Below are positions 18,420-27,988 of a DNA stretch of 64,000 nucleotides, piece after piece. A program made the translations under genes and the position numbers. Positions within the stretch are counted from its first letter, which is position 1; each line of letters starts with the position of its first letter. Source of the DNA: an uncultured Saprospiraceae bacterium (lineage in GTDB: Bacteria; Bacteroidota; Bacteroidia; Chitinophagales; Saprospiraceae); the NCBI GenBank assembly GCA_938045585.1, contig CALIAU010000012.1, positions 124,001 through 188,000 of the forward strand. Reading direction: 5' to 3'. The notes beneath the pieces were generated by a model. The model saw only the letters and a program-made list of their open reading frames with translations, was not told where the DNA came from and did no database searches.

Positions 18420-18445
18420 ATTCTAATTTAAATAGCAATGATTTC

Positions 18446-19216
18446 TTAATTATTGTAATAGTAGGCAAAGCTGATATTCCCACCCTCTAGTTGTGTTCCA
18501 GTCGCACCACCAGATCCTAATCTATAGCCTAGCCCTTTTCTGAAATTCAGTCCAATCTCATACTTGTCCTTAAAGCCCCAAGCAATACCATACTCTGCAA
18601 CGAGTCTTTGATTAAACATATTACTTGCCTCATAGCATGCATTTATATTTTCATATTCTGTTTCTATCGCACCATCAGAACCTGGACTTTCTTTCTCAAA
18701 AAGACCTTGACCATTTACACATATTCTATTGTTTACAGAAAGCCCCATGTTCGTTCCTCCACCTACATAGGCCACAAAACCTTTTCCGATTGGTTTTCTA
18801 TATAAAAGCATAGTTTCTAAACCATACTCATCCTGGGTACTAGAAAATTGAACAAAGGATTTTTCATTCTCATAACTTACGCCATCTCCACGTTCTTCCA
18901 TCACTACAACAGAGTTTCTCCACTCTAGATGTTCAAACTTATCATGCTTAAGTGTAAACCCAATTGAGTAATTATGATTCTCACAATATCCCGTAGTAAT
19001 ATCCTCATTCGCAAAGGTATTGTCACGAAATTGGAATTCTTCTGTCAGTGGAACCTGATCTGCGAAATAGCTATAGTTCATACCGCGTAGCATGTCTTGA
19101 TCAGAACCTATAGAAATATTAAGCTTTGAAATTGTGAGACCACCTATTTGATGTTCTTGGGCATATGTTGTTGCACTTAGGCATAATAAGCCTATTAGAA
19201 GTATAGCGTTTTTCAT
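18446..19216 (-). CDS. Predicted exported outer-membrane beta-barrel protein
   Basis: 256 residues with a signal peptide (1-19, cut after TTYAQ). The rest alternates amphipathic strands with loops (LVAEYGIAWGFKDKYEIGLNF) and ends in an aromatic strand, NISFAYYYNN, as expected for a small outer membrane barrel. Four cysteines in the exported part (GYCEN, RICVNG, NACYEA) are unusual for a barrel and could form disulfides. I do not recognise the family. It is monocistronic, with its own terminator. Confidence 0.75.
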   Translation of the reverse strand: MKNAILLIGLLCLSATTYAQEHQIGGLTISKLNISIGSDQDMLRGMNYSYFADQVPLTEEFQFRDNTFANEDITTGYCENHNYSIGFTLKHDKFEHLEWRNSVVVMEERGDGVSYENEKSFVQFSSTQDEYGLETMLLYRKPIGKGFVAYVGGGTNMGLSVNNRICVNGQGLFEKESPGSDGAIETEYENINACYEASNMFNQRLVAEYGIAWGFKDKYEIGLNFRKGLGYRLGSGGATGTQLEGGNISFAYYYNN

Positions 19217-19388
19217 ACTGCATTTTTTATTGGTTAGATAATAAGTTGATAATTCAATTTACAGTTTAAAAATCATCCTTATTATCTTTTTGTTTCTTTT
19301 TCAATGGTTTTAACGTGAACCTTAATTTTTTATTAATATTTCTATCTGGACAGATACAACACAGCAGATTCCTCTTTATATTTAATGC

Positions 19389-20501
19389 ATGACTAAAGCC
19401 AAGCTACGCTATCTTCTCTTTTTGATATTCTTCAGCACACTATTTGCATGTAAGTCAAAACAAAAATTAGTGGTTGATACTCCTATTATGAGTAAACAAT
19501 ACACCCTCGCAAGTGAAGACATACAATTTCTAAACAAAACAGAAAACATTAGGCTCTCCGGAAGCTACACTACACCCCTAGGCTTGAAAGATTTTCCAGT
19601 AGCAATTCTTATTTCAGGTTCTGGTCCTCAAAATAGAGATAGTGAAATTTTTGGACATACCCCATTTGCAAGTCTTGCTGAGCATTTAACTAAGCATGGC
19701 ATAGGGGTTCTACGATATGATGACCGCGGTGTTGCTCGTTCAGAGGGCAAACACACAACGGCAACTAGCTATGACTTTTCCACAGATGTCATGAGTGCAG
19801 TTCAGTTCTTACAGCAAGAGAAAAACATAAAGAAAGTAGGACTGATTGGTCATAGTGAGGGAGGGATGATCGCTCAAATTGTAGCTGTCAATGACCCAAG
19901 TATTGCATTTATAGTTTCATTAGCCGGACCAGGAATTTCAATTAAAGAACTCATGCTTTTACAAAATAAAATTGCCTTAGGCGGCATGGACTTTAGCGAA
20001 CAAGAAATAACAGAATATCTTGACTTTTCTTCGAATGCCTATAATATTATTGATATAGAAACACCAAAGGAAGATTTGTATGACCCTATGAAAAACCTAG
20101 TGCATACATTTTATGATACGCTTCCTGATAGTACACAACAAAAAATCGCTCCAAGTAAAGAGTCCTTATACTTCCAACTTGCGTTTAGTTATTTCACACC
20201 TTGGTTCCGCTATTTTATTAACTACGAACCTGGAGAAAATTTAGAAAAAATAAGCTGTCCTTTCTTAGCACTCAACGGATCATTAGATGTGCAAGTTACC
20301 GCGGACGAAAATTTAGAAGCTATACAACGACATCTTACGCAAGGCCCTGCAAGCAAAATTAAAGTTGAAAAACTAGATTCTCTTAATCATCTTTTTCAAA
20401 AAGCTGTAACAGGAAATGTAGATGAATACAAAACGATTGAAGAAGATTTTAATATCCAACCCTTAGAAATAATGACTAATTGGATTTTATCACTAGAATG
20501 A
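19389..20501 (+). CDS. Alpha/beta hydrolase lipoprotein
   Basis: 370 residues. The N-terminal lipobox (STLFACKSK) predicts a lipoprotein. Alpha/beta-hydrolase landmarks: ISGSGPQNRDSE (oxyanion region), YDDRGVARSEGKH, the nucleophile elbow GHSEGG (Ser156), a later acid in NGSLDVQV and a final histidine in LNHLFQKA. Probably an esterase or peptidase-like hydrolase of the S9/BAAT-like class; substrate unknown. It opens a run of three exported serine hydrolases on the plus strand. Confidence 0.88.
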   Translation: MTKAKLRYLLFLIFFSTLFACKSKQKLVVDTPIMSKQYTLASEDIQFLNKTENIRLSGSYTTPLGLKDFPVAILISGSGPQNRDSEIFGHTPFASLAEHLTKHGIGVLRYDDRGVARSEGKHTTATSYDFSTDVMSAVQFLQQEKNIKKVGLIGHSEGGMIAQIVAVNDPSIAFIVSLAGPGISIKELMLLQNKIALGGMDFSEQEITEYLDFSSNAYNIIDIETPKEDLYDPMKNLVHTFYDTLPDSTQQKIAPSKESLYFQLAFSYFTPWFRYFINYEPGENLEKISCPFLALNGSLDVQVTADENLEAIQRHLTQGPASKIKVEKLDSLNHLFQKAVTGNVDEYKTIEEDFNIQPLEIMTNWILSLE

Positions 20502-20571
20502 CATGCATATAAACTAACGTAGTTCTTTCATCTGACTAAAACTTATTACATTTAGATATAAACTTTAGATA

Positions 20572-22065
20572 ATGAAACAACTCTCTCTTTGTATCCTAGT
20601 TTTGTTTTTTACAACAAGCCAAGCTCAAAAAAGAACAGTACCACTTGACACAACTGTAGTTACAAAACATAACACACAAATTAATGGAACGAGTATTAGT
20701 TATACAGCCACCACAGGCATGCAACCCTTATGGGATGATATGGGTGAAGTTACTGCCAGCTTACACTACACCTATTACAAAAGAGACAATGTAACTAATA
20801 GCGAAGAACGCCCCCTTCTCATTTCATTTAATGGAGGGCCTGGTTCCGCTTCTGTATGGATGCATGTTGCTTACACAGGACCCATGGTTCTAAATATTGA
20901 TGATGAGGGCTATCCTGTCCAACCCTATGGCGTATCCAAAAACCCATACTCTGTTCTTGATGTTGCTGATATCCTCTTTGTAAACCCTGCGAATACTGGT
21001 TATTCCAGAACAATACCTGAATCTGGTAAGGAAGTAGATCGTGATAAGTTTTTTGGAATTAATGCGGATATAACATATTTAGCAGATTGGTTAAATACTT
21101 GGGTTACAAGAAATAATCGTTGGCTTTCGCCTAAATATATCATCGGGGAAAGCTATGGCGGCACCCGTGTAGCTGGACTTGCGCACGAATTACAAAATAG
21201 ACAGTGGATGTATCTAAACGGTGTTATAATGGTGTCTCCTGCTGATTATAAATCCTATAGCGCAGACAATCCTATTTCCTTTTCCTTAAACCTTCCCTAT
21301 TTTACTGCCGCCGCATGGCACCATAAGATGCTTGGACAAGAATTACAATCGCAAGACCTGCTTGACATACTTCCTGCAGCAGAAGAATTTGCAATCGACC
21401 AACTCATGCCGGCCATCGCAAAAGGTGGCTATCTACCTCAGAATGAAAAAGAAGATATTGCAAATAGAATGGAATACTTTTCAGGCATCTCTGCTAAAAG
21501 TATACTCCAACACAACTTACAAGTCCCACCAAGCTTCTTCTGGAAAGAGTTGCTTCGGGACGAAACAGGAAATACAATCGGAAGGCTTGATTCAAGATAC
21601 CTCGGAATGGATAAAATGGAAGCGGGAATCAGACCTGAATACAACGCAGAACTCAAGTCCTGGTTACACTCCTTTACCCCAGCGATAAATTACTATATCA
21701 GAGAGCACCTCAATTTTAAAACAGATCTTAAGTATAATATGTTTGGTCCAGTTCATCCCTGGGATAGAAGGAATAATAAAACAAGAGACAACTTACGCCA
21801 AGCCATGGTAGAAAATCCATTCTTACATGTACTTTTCCAATCCGGTTACTATGATGGAGCTACCACCTACTTTAATGCTAAGTACACCATGATGCAATTA
21901 GATCCAAGTGGAAAGATGAAGGATAGACTTAGTTTTAAAGGATATCGCAGTGGACATATGATGTATCTCAGAAGACAGGATTTAAAAACTGCAAATGATG
22001 ACTTAAGAGAGTTTATCACGAATACATTACCAAACGGGAAATCTGCTAAATATTCCAGAAAATGA
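20572..22065 (+). CDS. Serine carboxypeptidase (peptidase S10)
   Basis: 497 residues with a signal peptide (1 to about 19). S10 signatures: FNGGPGSASVWMH (oxyanion/substrate carboxylate loop), GESYGG with Ser195 as nucleophile, the Asp region SGYYDGATTYF and the His region YRSGHMMYL. Predicted periplasmic or secreted enzyme that removes C-terminal residues from peptides. Its stop overlaps the start of the SGNH hydrolase gene (ATGA), so the two are translated together. Confidence 0.95.
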   Translation: MKQLSLCILVLFFTTSQAQKRTVPLDTTVVTKHNTQINGTSISYTATTGMQPLWDDMGEVTASLHYTYYKRDNVTNSEERPLLISFNGGPGSASVWMHVAYTGPMVLNIDDEGYPVQPYGVSKNPYSVLDVADILFVNPANTGYSRTIPESGKEVDRDKFFGINADITYLADWLNTWVTRNNRWLSPKYIIGESYGGTRVAGLAHELQNRQWMYLNGVIMVSPADYKSYSADNPISFSLNLPYFTAAAWHHKMLGQELQSQDLLDILPAAEEFAIDQLMPAIAKGGYLPQNEKEDIANRMEYFSGISAKSILQHNLQVPPSFFWKELLRDETGNTIGRLDSRYLGMDKMEAGIRPEYNAELKSWLHSFTPAINYYIREHLNFKTDLKYNMFGPVHPWDRRNNKTRDNLRQAMVENPFLHVLFQSGYYDGATTYFNAKYTMMQLDPSGKMKDRLSFKGYRSGHMMYLRRQDLKTANDDLREFITNTLPNGKSAKYSRK

Positions 22066-22724
22066 GAGGAATAACATGGATACTTTGTATGGCCTTCAGT
22101 GCATCACTGGTAGCACAAGACTGGCCCAACCTAAAACGGTATGAAAAAGAAAATGCTATGATTAAGACACAGCAGCGTGTAGTATTTATGGGTAACTCCA
22201 TTACGGAAGGCTGGTCAAACATTCATCCAGAATATTTTGAAGGCAAAGCGTATATCAATAGAGGTATAAGCGGACAAACAAGCCCACAAATGCTTTTACG
22301 GTTTAGACAGGATGTTGTTGATTTACATCCAGCAGTCGTTGTAATCAATGCAGGCATTAATGACATTGCGGGCAACACAGGACCATCTACTCTAAAGATG
22401 ATAATGGATAATATACAATCAATGGCAGAAATAGCACAAGCAAATGATATCAAAGTTATACTTGCATCAGTACTACCCGCCTATGCATTTGCATGGAGTC
22501 CTGAAATTAAACCTGCACCAAAGGTAGTCGCACTTAATCAAATGATAAAGGAGTATTGCAATGAACAAAACTTAATATATCTAGATTATTTTTCTGCAAT
22601 GGTAGACAGTAGAAATGGAATGGATAAAAAATATCATGAAGACGAGGTGCATCCAAATAAGTTGGGTTACCAAGTCATGGCGCCGTTAGCTGATGCCGCA
22701 ATCAGAAATGCCTTAGGCAAATAA
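22062..22724 (+). CDS. Exported SGNH/GDSL hydrolase
   Basis: 220 residues with a signal peptide (1 to about 18, ending SLVAQ). SGNH blocks: FMGNSITEGW (block I Ser), a block II glycine in RGISGQTS, NAGINDIAGN (block III Asn) and DEVHPNKLGY (block V Asp-x-x-His). Probable exported esterase or carbohydrate deacetylase. It is coupled by a 4-nt overlap to the carboxypeptidase gene, which suggests joint action on an exogenous polymer; that link is inference. Confidence 0.92.
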   Translation: MRGITWILCMAFSASLVAQDWPNLKRYEKENAMIKTQQRVVFMGNSITEGWSNIHPEYFEGKAYINRGISGQTSPQMLLRFRQDVVDLHPAVVVINAGINDIAGNTGPSTLKMIMDNIQSMAEIAQANDIKVILASVLPAYAFAWSPEIKPAPKVVALNQMIKEYCNEQNLIYLDYFSAMVDSRNGMDKKYHEDEVHPNKLGYQVMAPLADAAIRNALGK

Positions 22725-22759
22725 GCTCAGCGTTAACAAAGTCTTGAATACCGAACACA

Positions 22760-24325
22760 ATGAACTTACACCTTACTGATAGTTTTAACAAACACCTTCC
22801 TGCTGACAATATTCAGCACAATACTAGACGGCAAGTGTTTGGATCCTGTTTTTCTTTTGTTTCGCCAAAGAAAACTAAAAACGCAAGTCTGATTCATGTT
22901 TCTGAAGAAATGCTGTTGGAGCTTGGAATGGATTTAGCAGATTCTTATACAAACGAATTCCTAAGCATATTTTCTGGCAATGCTATCCTCCCTAAGTCTC
23001 GCCCCTATGCTATGTGTTACGGTGGGCACCAGTTTGGTCATTGGGCAGGACAATTAGGAGATGGAAGAGCTATCAATCTTGCTGAAATTACCCACAATCA
23101 CAAACGCTGGGCCCTACAGTTAAAGGGCGCAGGTGAAACACCGTACTCTAGAAACGCAGATGGACTCGCAGTCTTACGTTCGTCCATACGAGAACACCTT
23201 TGCAGTGAAGCAATGCATCATTTAGGCGTGCCTACAACCCGCTCGCTTTCTTTATGTTTAACCGGTGATGAGGTCTTAAGAGATATGATGTATGATGGTA
23301 ATTCAGCCTATGAAAAAGGAGCAGTTATTTGTAGGGTATCTCCATCTTTTATTCGCTTTGGTAGTTTTGAAATTTTTGCACACAGAGGAGATACAAAAAA
23401 TTTAAAACTGCTCACAGACTACACCATCTCAGAATTTTTTCCAGACATAGAAGATCGATCAAAACAAGGCTATCTCAATTTTTTCAATCAGGTACTGGAT
23501 AGAACCTTAGAAATGATTATACACTGGCAGCGCGTAGGTTTTGTGCATGGGGTTATGAATACAGATAACATGTCTATCTTGGGACTCACAATTGATTATG
23601 GACCCTACGGTTGGTTGGAAGGATATGATCCGCATTGGACACCGAATACAACCGATCGCCAATCTAAACGCTATCGTTTTAGCAACCAGCCTTCTATTGG
23701 CCTTTGGAACCTATATCAACTAGCAAATGCTTTGCATCCTTTAATAGAAGAAGCTACAGGACTAGAAGCAGCCCTCGAGCGATATAAAAAAGAATATGTC
23801 GAACGCTATCAAAGTATGATGCGAAATAAATTAGGTCTGGAGAAATTTCTGGAAGGAGACAATAAGCTTGTGGTAGATCTAACAGAAGTCTTTTTATTGT
23901 CGGAAACAGATATGACCATATTCTTTAGATTACTTGCTAAGACTGAAAAGACAGACAGTTCAGAAACAGTTTTGGAAAAGATCAATCAGGCATTTTATAG
24001 CCCAGAAGAAATAAAAGGAAAAATCAAAGAAAATTGGACTGCCTGGTTTACAGCCTATCTTAAGCGTCTGCAATTGCAAGATGTTTCGGATGAAAATCGA
24101 GCAATACAAATGAACAAAGTAAACCCAAAATACGTTTTGAGAAACTACATGGCACAGCTGATCATTGACAAAGCTGATGAAGGAGATTACGAGCTCATAC
24201 AAGAAATACATAGTATTCTCAAGCAACCCTATGATGAGCAGACGGAACATCACAAGTGGTTTAGTAAGCGGCCAGAATGGGCAAGGCACAAGGTGGGCTG
24301 CTCAATGTTAAGTTGTAGTTCCTAA
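22760..24325 (+). CDS. selO: SelO/YdiU protein adenylyltransferase (AMPylator)
   Basis: 521 residues, the usual length for bacterial SelO pseudokinases, which transfer AMP to Ser/Thr/Tyr residues of target proteins. Conserved text: YAMCYGGHQFGHWAGQLGDG, the ATP-site region LKGAGETPYSRNADG, VLRSSIREHL and GFVHGVMNTDNMSILG (metal-binding Asn/Asp). The C-terminus ends CSMLSCSS, matching the conserved redox cysteine position that is selenocysteine in animals. No direct operon partner; the VIT-family gene follows after 28 nt. Confidence 0.95.
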   Translation: MNLHLTDSFNKHLPADNIQHNTRRQVFGSCFSFVSPKKTKNASLIHVSEEMLLELGMDLADSYTNEFLSIFSGNAILPKSRPYAMCYGGHQFGHWAGQLGDGRAINLAEITHNHKRWALQLKGAGETPYSRNADGLAVLRSSIREHLCSEAMHHLGVPTTRSLSLCLTGDEVLRDMMYDGNSAYEKGAVICRVSPSFIRFGSFEIFAHRGDTKNLKLLTDYTISEFFPDIEDRSKQGYLNFFNQVLDRTLEMIIHWQRVGFVHGVMNTDNMSILGLTIDYGPYGWLEGYDPHWTPNTTDRQSKRYRFSNQPSIGLWNLYQLANALHPLIEEATGLEAALERYKKEYVERYQSMMRNKLGLEKFLEGDNKLVVDLTEVFLLSETDMTIFFRLLAKTEKTDSSETVLEKINQAFYSPEEIKGKIKENWTAWFTAYLKRLQLQDVSDENRAIQMNKVNPKYVLRNYMAQLIIDKADEGDYELIQEIHSILKQPYDEQTEHHKWFSKRPEWARHKVGCSMLSCSS

Positions 24326-24353
24326 ATTGGAATGACTATCTTTAATCTTAGAC

Positions 24354-25046
24354 ATGGAAAAAGAAGATCACTATATTAACAGAAGTACTTGGCTACGAGC
24401 AGCTGTTCTAGGTGCCAATGATGGTATTTTATCCACTGCTAGTATCGCTATTGGAGTTGCTGCTGCCTCTGATCTTAGAAATCCAGTTGTACTCGCTTCT
24501 CTTGCAGGCTTAGTTGCAGGAGCCCTTTCTATGGCAGCTGGTGAATATGTTTCTGTGAGCTCACAAGCAGATAGTGAAGCCGCTGATTTAGAACGAGAAA
24601 AACGAGAGTTGGAAGAAATGCCAGAGCTAGAATTACAAGAATTGGTAGACATCTATCTTTCTCGTGGGCTTGATCAAGAAACGGCGCATAAGGTAGCCGT
24701 TCAACTCACAGAACATAATGCCCTAGAGACACATGCGCGAGAAGAATTAGGAATAACAGAGTTTACACAAGCTCGTCCGCTACAGGCAGCAGTTGCATCT
24801 GGACTTGCATTCCTAGTTGGTGGTGGACTCCCATTTTTAGTTTCTCTTTTTGCACCAATGAAACAAATGGAATACTACCAATATTTCTTCGCACTTCTTT
24901 TCTTGCTATTCCTCGGTTCCATCTCTGCTAAAGCAGGCGGTTCGAATGTCCCAAGAGCAGCAGCACGTATTGCATTTTGGGGAACAGTTGCCATGGCGTT
25001 GACAGCACTTGTTGGTTATATTTTTAAAGTAAATGTTGCAGGATAG
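24354..25046 (+). CDS. VIT1/CCC1-family membrane protein (iron/manganese transporter)
   Basis: 230 residues. The first segment, AAVLGANDGILSTASIAIGVAAA, is the VIT family signature. Two N-terminal helices, a cytoplasmic charged helical section (about 75-135, LEREKRELEEMPELELQELV, where family members bind metal) and three C-terminal helices are visible. Relatives move Fe2+ or Mn2+ out of the cytosol. A TATCTTTA near-promoter lies just upstream. Confidence 0.92.
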   Translation: MEKEDHYINRSTWLRAAVLGANDGILSTASIAIGVAAASDLRNPVVLASLAGLVAGALSMAAGEYVSVSSQADSEAADLEREKRELEEMPELELQELVDIYLSRGLDQETAHKVAVQLTEHNALETHAREELGITEFTQARPLQAAVASGLAFLVGGGLPFLVSLFAPMKQMEYYQYFFALLFLLFLGSISAKAGGSNVPRAAARIAFWGTVAMALTALVGYIFKVNVAG

Positions 25047-25092
25047 CGGCCTTAGACCTAGAGTCTTATCCATAATAGATTAGAGAAATAAT

Positions 25093-25100
25093 TACCTTTG
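25093..25100 (+). promoter_or_regulatory. TACCTTTG -7 motif (near-leaderless)
   Basis: TACCTTTG ends 7 nt before ATG 25107, so the transcript should have almost no leader. Confidence 0.6.
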
Positions 25101-25106
25101 TTCTAC

Positions 25107-27008
25107 ATGTCAGAGGAGAAAGATAGGTATACAAATATATTAGATGCCATAGAGCATGAACGCGCACATGAAGAAACTTACTACAAGTCCTTAGCTTCTG
25201 CCAAATCCCTAAAAGAAAGAATAGAATCTGGTATTTGTTGGTCACCCTGTGATGTGTCCAAATCTTATTATACTATTGGTGAACACGCGGAAGTGCAATT
25301 CTTACGAAGGGAAAGAAAAAAAGATCGACATAAACTCAAAACGGGAGCAGGCTGTGTGGCTTATTTATCAGGTCAGGAAGACAGGGCCTACAAGGGCATT
25401 ATTTCGTTCATTCGTAGAGACAAAATCAGCATCATATTCTCTAATGATACCATTCTAAGAGACAGCGATTTTTTACATGGCAATGTTACCATTGAACTTT
25501 CCTATGATGAACGTTCCTATAAAGTCATGCGTAGTGCTATACACCAACTCATGAAATCTGAAGAAGAGCACATCGTGCAGCTGCGAGAGGGTATCCGTAA
25601 AAAACAAAATTTTCCAGAAATATTTGAAGATCGACTCATTTCTGACTTGGATCAACTTCCAATAAACAGCAAACAGAGAGAGGCTTTAAAAAAAGCAGTG
25701 CAAGCAAAAGATTTGAGCATTATCCATGGACCACCAGGTACAGGAAAAACTACTACGCTAGTACAACTTGTGCGCATTTTACTACGATTTGAAAAACGAC
25801 TTCTAGTCTGCGCCCCAAGTAATAATGCAACCGATTTATTGGCTAGAGAAATTGCAAAGCACAATATAGAAGTTGTACGCGTAGGAAATGTAAGTCGCAT
25901 GGGTGATGAAACAGCACATCTCAGCTTGGCAAATAAAGCTGCAGATTCCGATGAATGGCAGCATATTAAAAAAGTCAAGATTGCATCAGAAGATGCACAA
26001 AAGAAAGCAAAGAAGTTTAAAAGAAACTTTGGAGAGCAGGAACGCAGGGAGCGTAAGTTCCTCATGAACGAAGCGAGAGATTTAAGGAAATGGGCAAAAG
26101 AATTAGAAAATAAATTATTAGAATCCATCTTGTCAAAATCTCAGGTGGTATGTACCACCCTCATAAGTGCGGCTAACAAAGAAATTCAAGACCTACGATT
26201 TGACACACTCATCATTGACGAAGCAAGTCAGGCTTTAGAAGCAGAATGTTGGAATGCTATTCTAAAAGCAAAACGTGTTGTTCTTGCAGGAGATCATTTT
26301 CAATTGCCACCTACTATCATGAGTAAGAAAGCAAAAGAAATAGGCTTTGAAGAAACCTTATTGGATAGAATGGCAGATACCATTGCGCATAGTTCGATAC
26401 TTCAAATGCAATATCGTATGCATGATGATATTTTGCATTTTTCAAACACACAATTCTATGCTGGTAATTTAAAATCAGATGCCTCAGTCGCCCAACGCAG
26501 TTTAGCGCAAGACGACGAAGTCATCACCTTTATTGACACCAGTGGTGCAGGCTTTGAAGAAACAATACATACGGAAACCTTATCGAAATGGAATGAGGGT
26601 GAATATTTCATTCTACGCGAACACTTTATTCAGCATGAGGAAAAATATGAAAATAAATCTATTGGTATAATTAGCCCATACTCCGCACAGGTAAAATTCC
26701 TAAGGGATAGTATTGCAGCAGATGAAATATTTATGGGAAAAGACATAGAAGTAAATTCAATAGACGGCTTCCAAGGGCAAGAAAAGGATATAATTTACAT
26801 TAGCCTAGTCCGATCAAATGATATAGGTGAAATTGGTTTCCTCGCTGACTACAGACGATTAAATGTTGCTATGACAAGAGCACGGATGAAATTGGTTATT
26901 ATTGGTGATAGTGCTACTATTTCTCAACATACACTTTTTCTCAATTTAGTAGAACATATAGAAAGCCATGGCACATATGAAAGCGCTTACCAGTACATGA
27001 CATATTAG
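25107..27008 (+). CDS. Superfamily 1 DNA/RNA helicase (IGHMBP2/Upf1-like)
   Basis: 633 residues from ATG 25107; a TTG at 25098 lies inside the promoter motif and is rejected. An N-terminal beta-rich domain (about 1-170) precedes SF1B helicase motifs: Walker A GPPGTGKTTT, LVCAPSNNATD (Ia), IIDEASQA (II), LAGDHFQLPP (III), MQYRMHDDI (IV), SIDGFQGQEKDII (V) and RRLNVAMTRARMKLVI (VI). A helical insertion rich in Lys/Arg (about 285-345) separates motifs Ia and II. Bacterial relatives are poorly characterised; a repair or RNA-processing role is a guess. Confidence 0.93.
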   Translation: MSEEKDRYTNILDAIEHERAHEETYYKSLASAKSLKERIESGICWSPCDVSKSYYTIGEHAEVQFLRRERKKDRHKLKTGAGCVAYLSGQEDRAYKGIISFIRRDKISIIFSNDTILRDSDFLHGNVTIELSYDERSYKVMRSAIHQLMKSEEEHIVQLREGIRKKQNFPEIFEDRLISDLDQLPINSKQREALKKAVQAKDLSIIHGPPGTGKTTTLVQLVRILLRFEKRLLVCAPSNNATDLLAREIAKHNIEVVRVGNVSRMGDETAHLSLANKAADSDEWQHIKKVKIASEDAQKKAKKFKRNFGEQERRERKFLMNEARDLRKWAKELENKLLESILSKSQVVCTTLISAANKEIQDLRFDTLIIDEASQALEAECWNAILKAKRVVLAGDHFQLPPTIMSKKAKEIGFEETLLDRMADTIAHSSILQMQYRMHDDILHFSNTQFYAGNLKSDASVAQRSLAQDDEVITFIDTSGAGFEETIHTETLSKWNEGEYFILREHFIQHEEKYENKSIGIISPYSAQVKFLRDSIAADEIFMGKDIEVNSIDGFQGQEKDIIYISLVRSNDIGEIGFLADYRRLNVAMTRARMKLVIIGDSATISQHTLFLNLVEHIESHGTYESAYQYMTY

Positions 27009-27050
27009 AACATATCTTCTAATCTTACAACATTAGATAAGTACAGTTGT

Positions 27051-27058
27051 TATCTTTG
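27051..27058 (+). promoter_or_regulatory. TATCTTTG -7 motif for the MoxR-VWA pair
   Basis: TATCTTTG ends 14 nt before ATG 27073, giving a very short leader. Confidence 0.55.
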
Positions 27059-27072
27059 AAATAAAAGATATC

Positions 27073-27987
27073 ATGGCGAAAACAGATTTTTGGAGTGGCT
27101 CCGATAAATATCTATGCGATCCGCAATTAGCACAGGCATTCCACATGGCACGTGTACTAGGCATGCCCCTACTAATTGAAGGAGAACCAGGGACTGGAAA
27201 AACAGAATTACCTATACAATATGCTGCTAGTAATGCACAGGAGCTGTTTGTATATCCTGTGGGCTCCAAAAGTAATATAGACTCCTTTGTAGCTCGATTC
27301 GATCATGTAAAATATTTACGTGATTCCCAGGTGGAGATTTTAAATGCACAGAGAGAAGAAAAAGGATTGGATAGTAAAATGAGTACAGGTGGAAGGGATA
27401 CAGAATCCTTAAAAGACTATGTCATCAAAGGTCCTGCAGCAAACGCATTTAGCACACCCAATTCCGTTTTACTTATTGACGAAATTGATAAGGCACCCAG
27501 AGAATTCCCAAATGACTTATTGTATGCTTTAAGCCACAGAAAATTTGTAATGCCAGAATCAGGTGAAGTGATTGAAGTAAGTGAAGAAAATATGCCTGCC
27601 ATTATTATCACCTCCAATCGCGAACAAGAACTACCAACTGCTTTTAAAGGAAGATGTATTTATCACTACATCCATTTTCCTGAACCAGACATGATGCGCC
27701 AAATTATTGCAAAGCACGATTTAGCAATGGATGATAAGGTCATTGATGTTGCCATTGACATTTTTTATCATTTAAGAAAATTAGGTTTGGAGCGTTCTCC
27801 TACAACGAGAGAAATTCTAAATTGGTTGAAGTATATTAAGACATTTAGTACTACTGAAGCGATCGAAAAAATACAAAGACTGGAAGGCCTAGGTTCTTTG
27901 ATAAAAACTCAGACAGATCTTGAACGTGTACAACAAGCAATCTTCAAGAATTCGGCTGATTTTCAAAAACGATCAACTAGTAACTAA
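27073..27987 (+). CDS. MoxR-type AAA+ ATPase
   Basis: 304 residues. AAA+ core with Walker A GEPGTGKTEL, Walker B VLLIDEIDKA, sensor-1 IIITSNRE and an arginine finger region near FKGRCIYHYI. Such MoxR ATPases act as chaperones that insert cofactors or remodel complexes with a VWA partner. The partner gene starts 1 nt after the stop. The N-terminus (DKYLCDPQLAQAFHMA) matches cytosolic members found with CoxE-like proteins. Confidence 0.92.
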   Translation: MAKTDFWSGSDKYLCDPQLAQAFHMARVLGMPLLIEGEPGTGKTELPIQYAASNAQELFVYPVGSKSNIDSFVARFDHVKYLRDSQVEILNAQREEKGLDSKMSTGGRDTESLKDYVIKGPAANAFSTPNSVLLIDEIDKAPREFPNDLLYALSHRKFVMPESGEVIEVSEENMPAIIITSNREQELPTAFKGRCIYHYIHFPEPDMMRQIIAKHDLAMDDKVIDVAIDIFYHLRKLGLERSPTTREILNWLKYIKTFSTTEAIEKIQRLEGLGSLIKTQTDLERVQQAIFKNSADFQKRSTSN

Positions 27988-27988
27988 G

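Larger units (their letters stand above)
17982..18445. other. Convergent spacer filled by a modular repeat
   Basis: 464 bp between convergent stops. Bases 17998-18177 are repeat copy A and 18385-18419 is a terminator for the minus-strand gene. Between them lies a 42-codon ORF at 18246-18374 with no recognisable feature, which I do not call a gene. Confidence 0.8.

Noticed and set aside
27920-27988. Longer start for the VWA partner of the MoxR ATPase
   Set aside because: It lies inside the ATPase gene; ATG 27989 follows its stop by one base.
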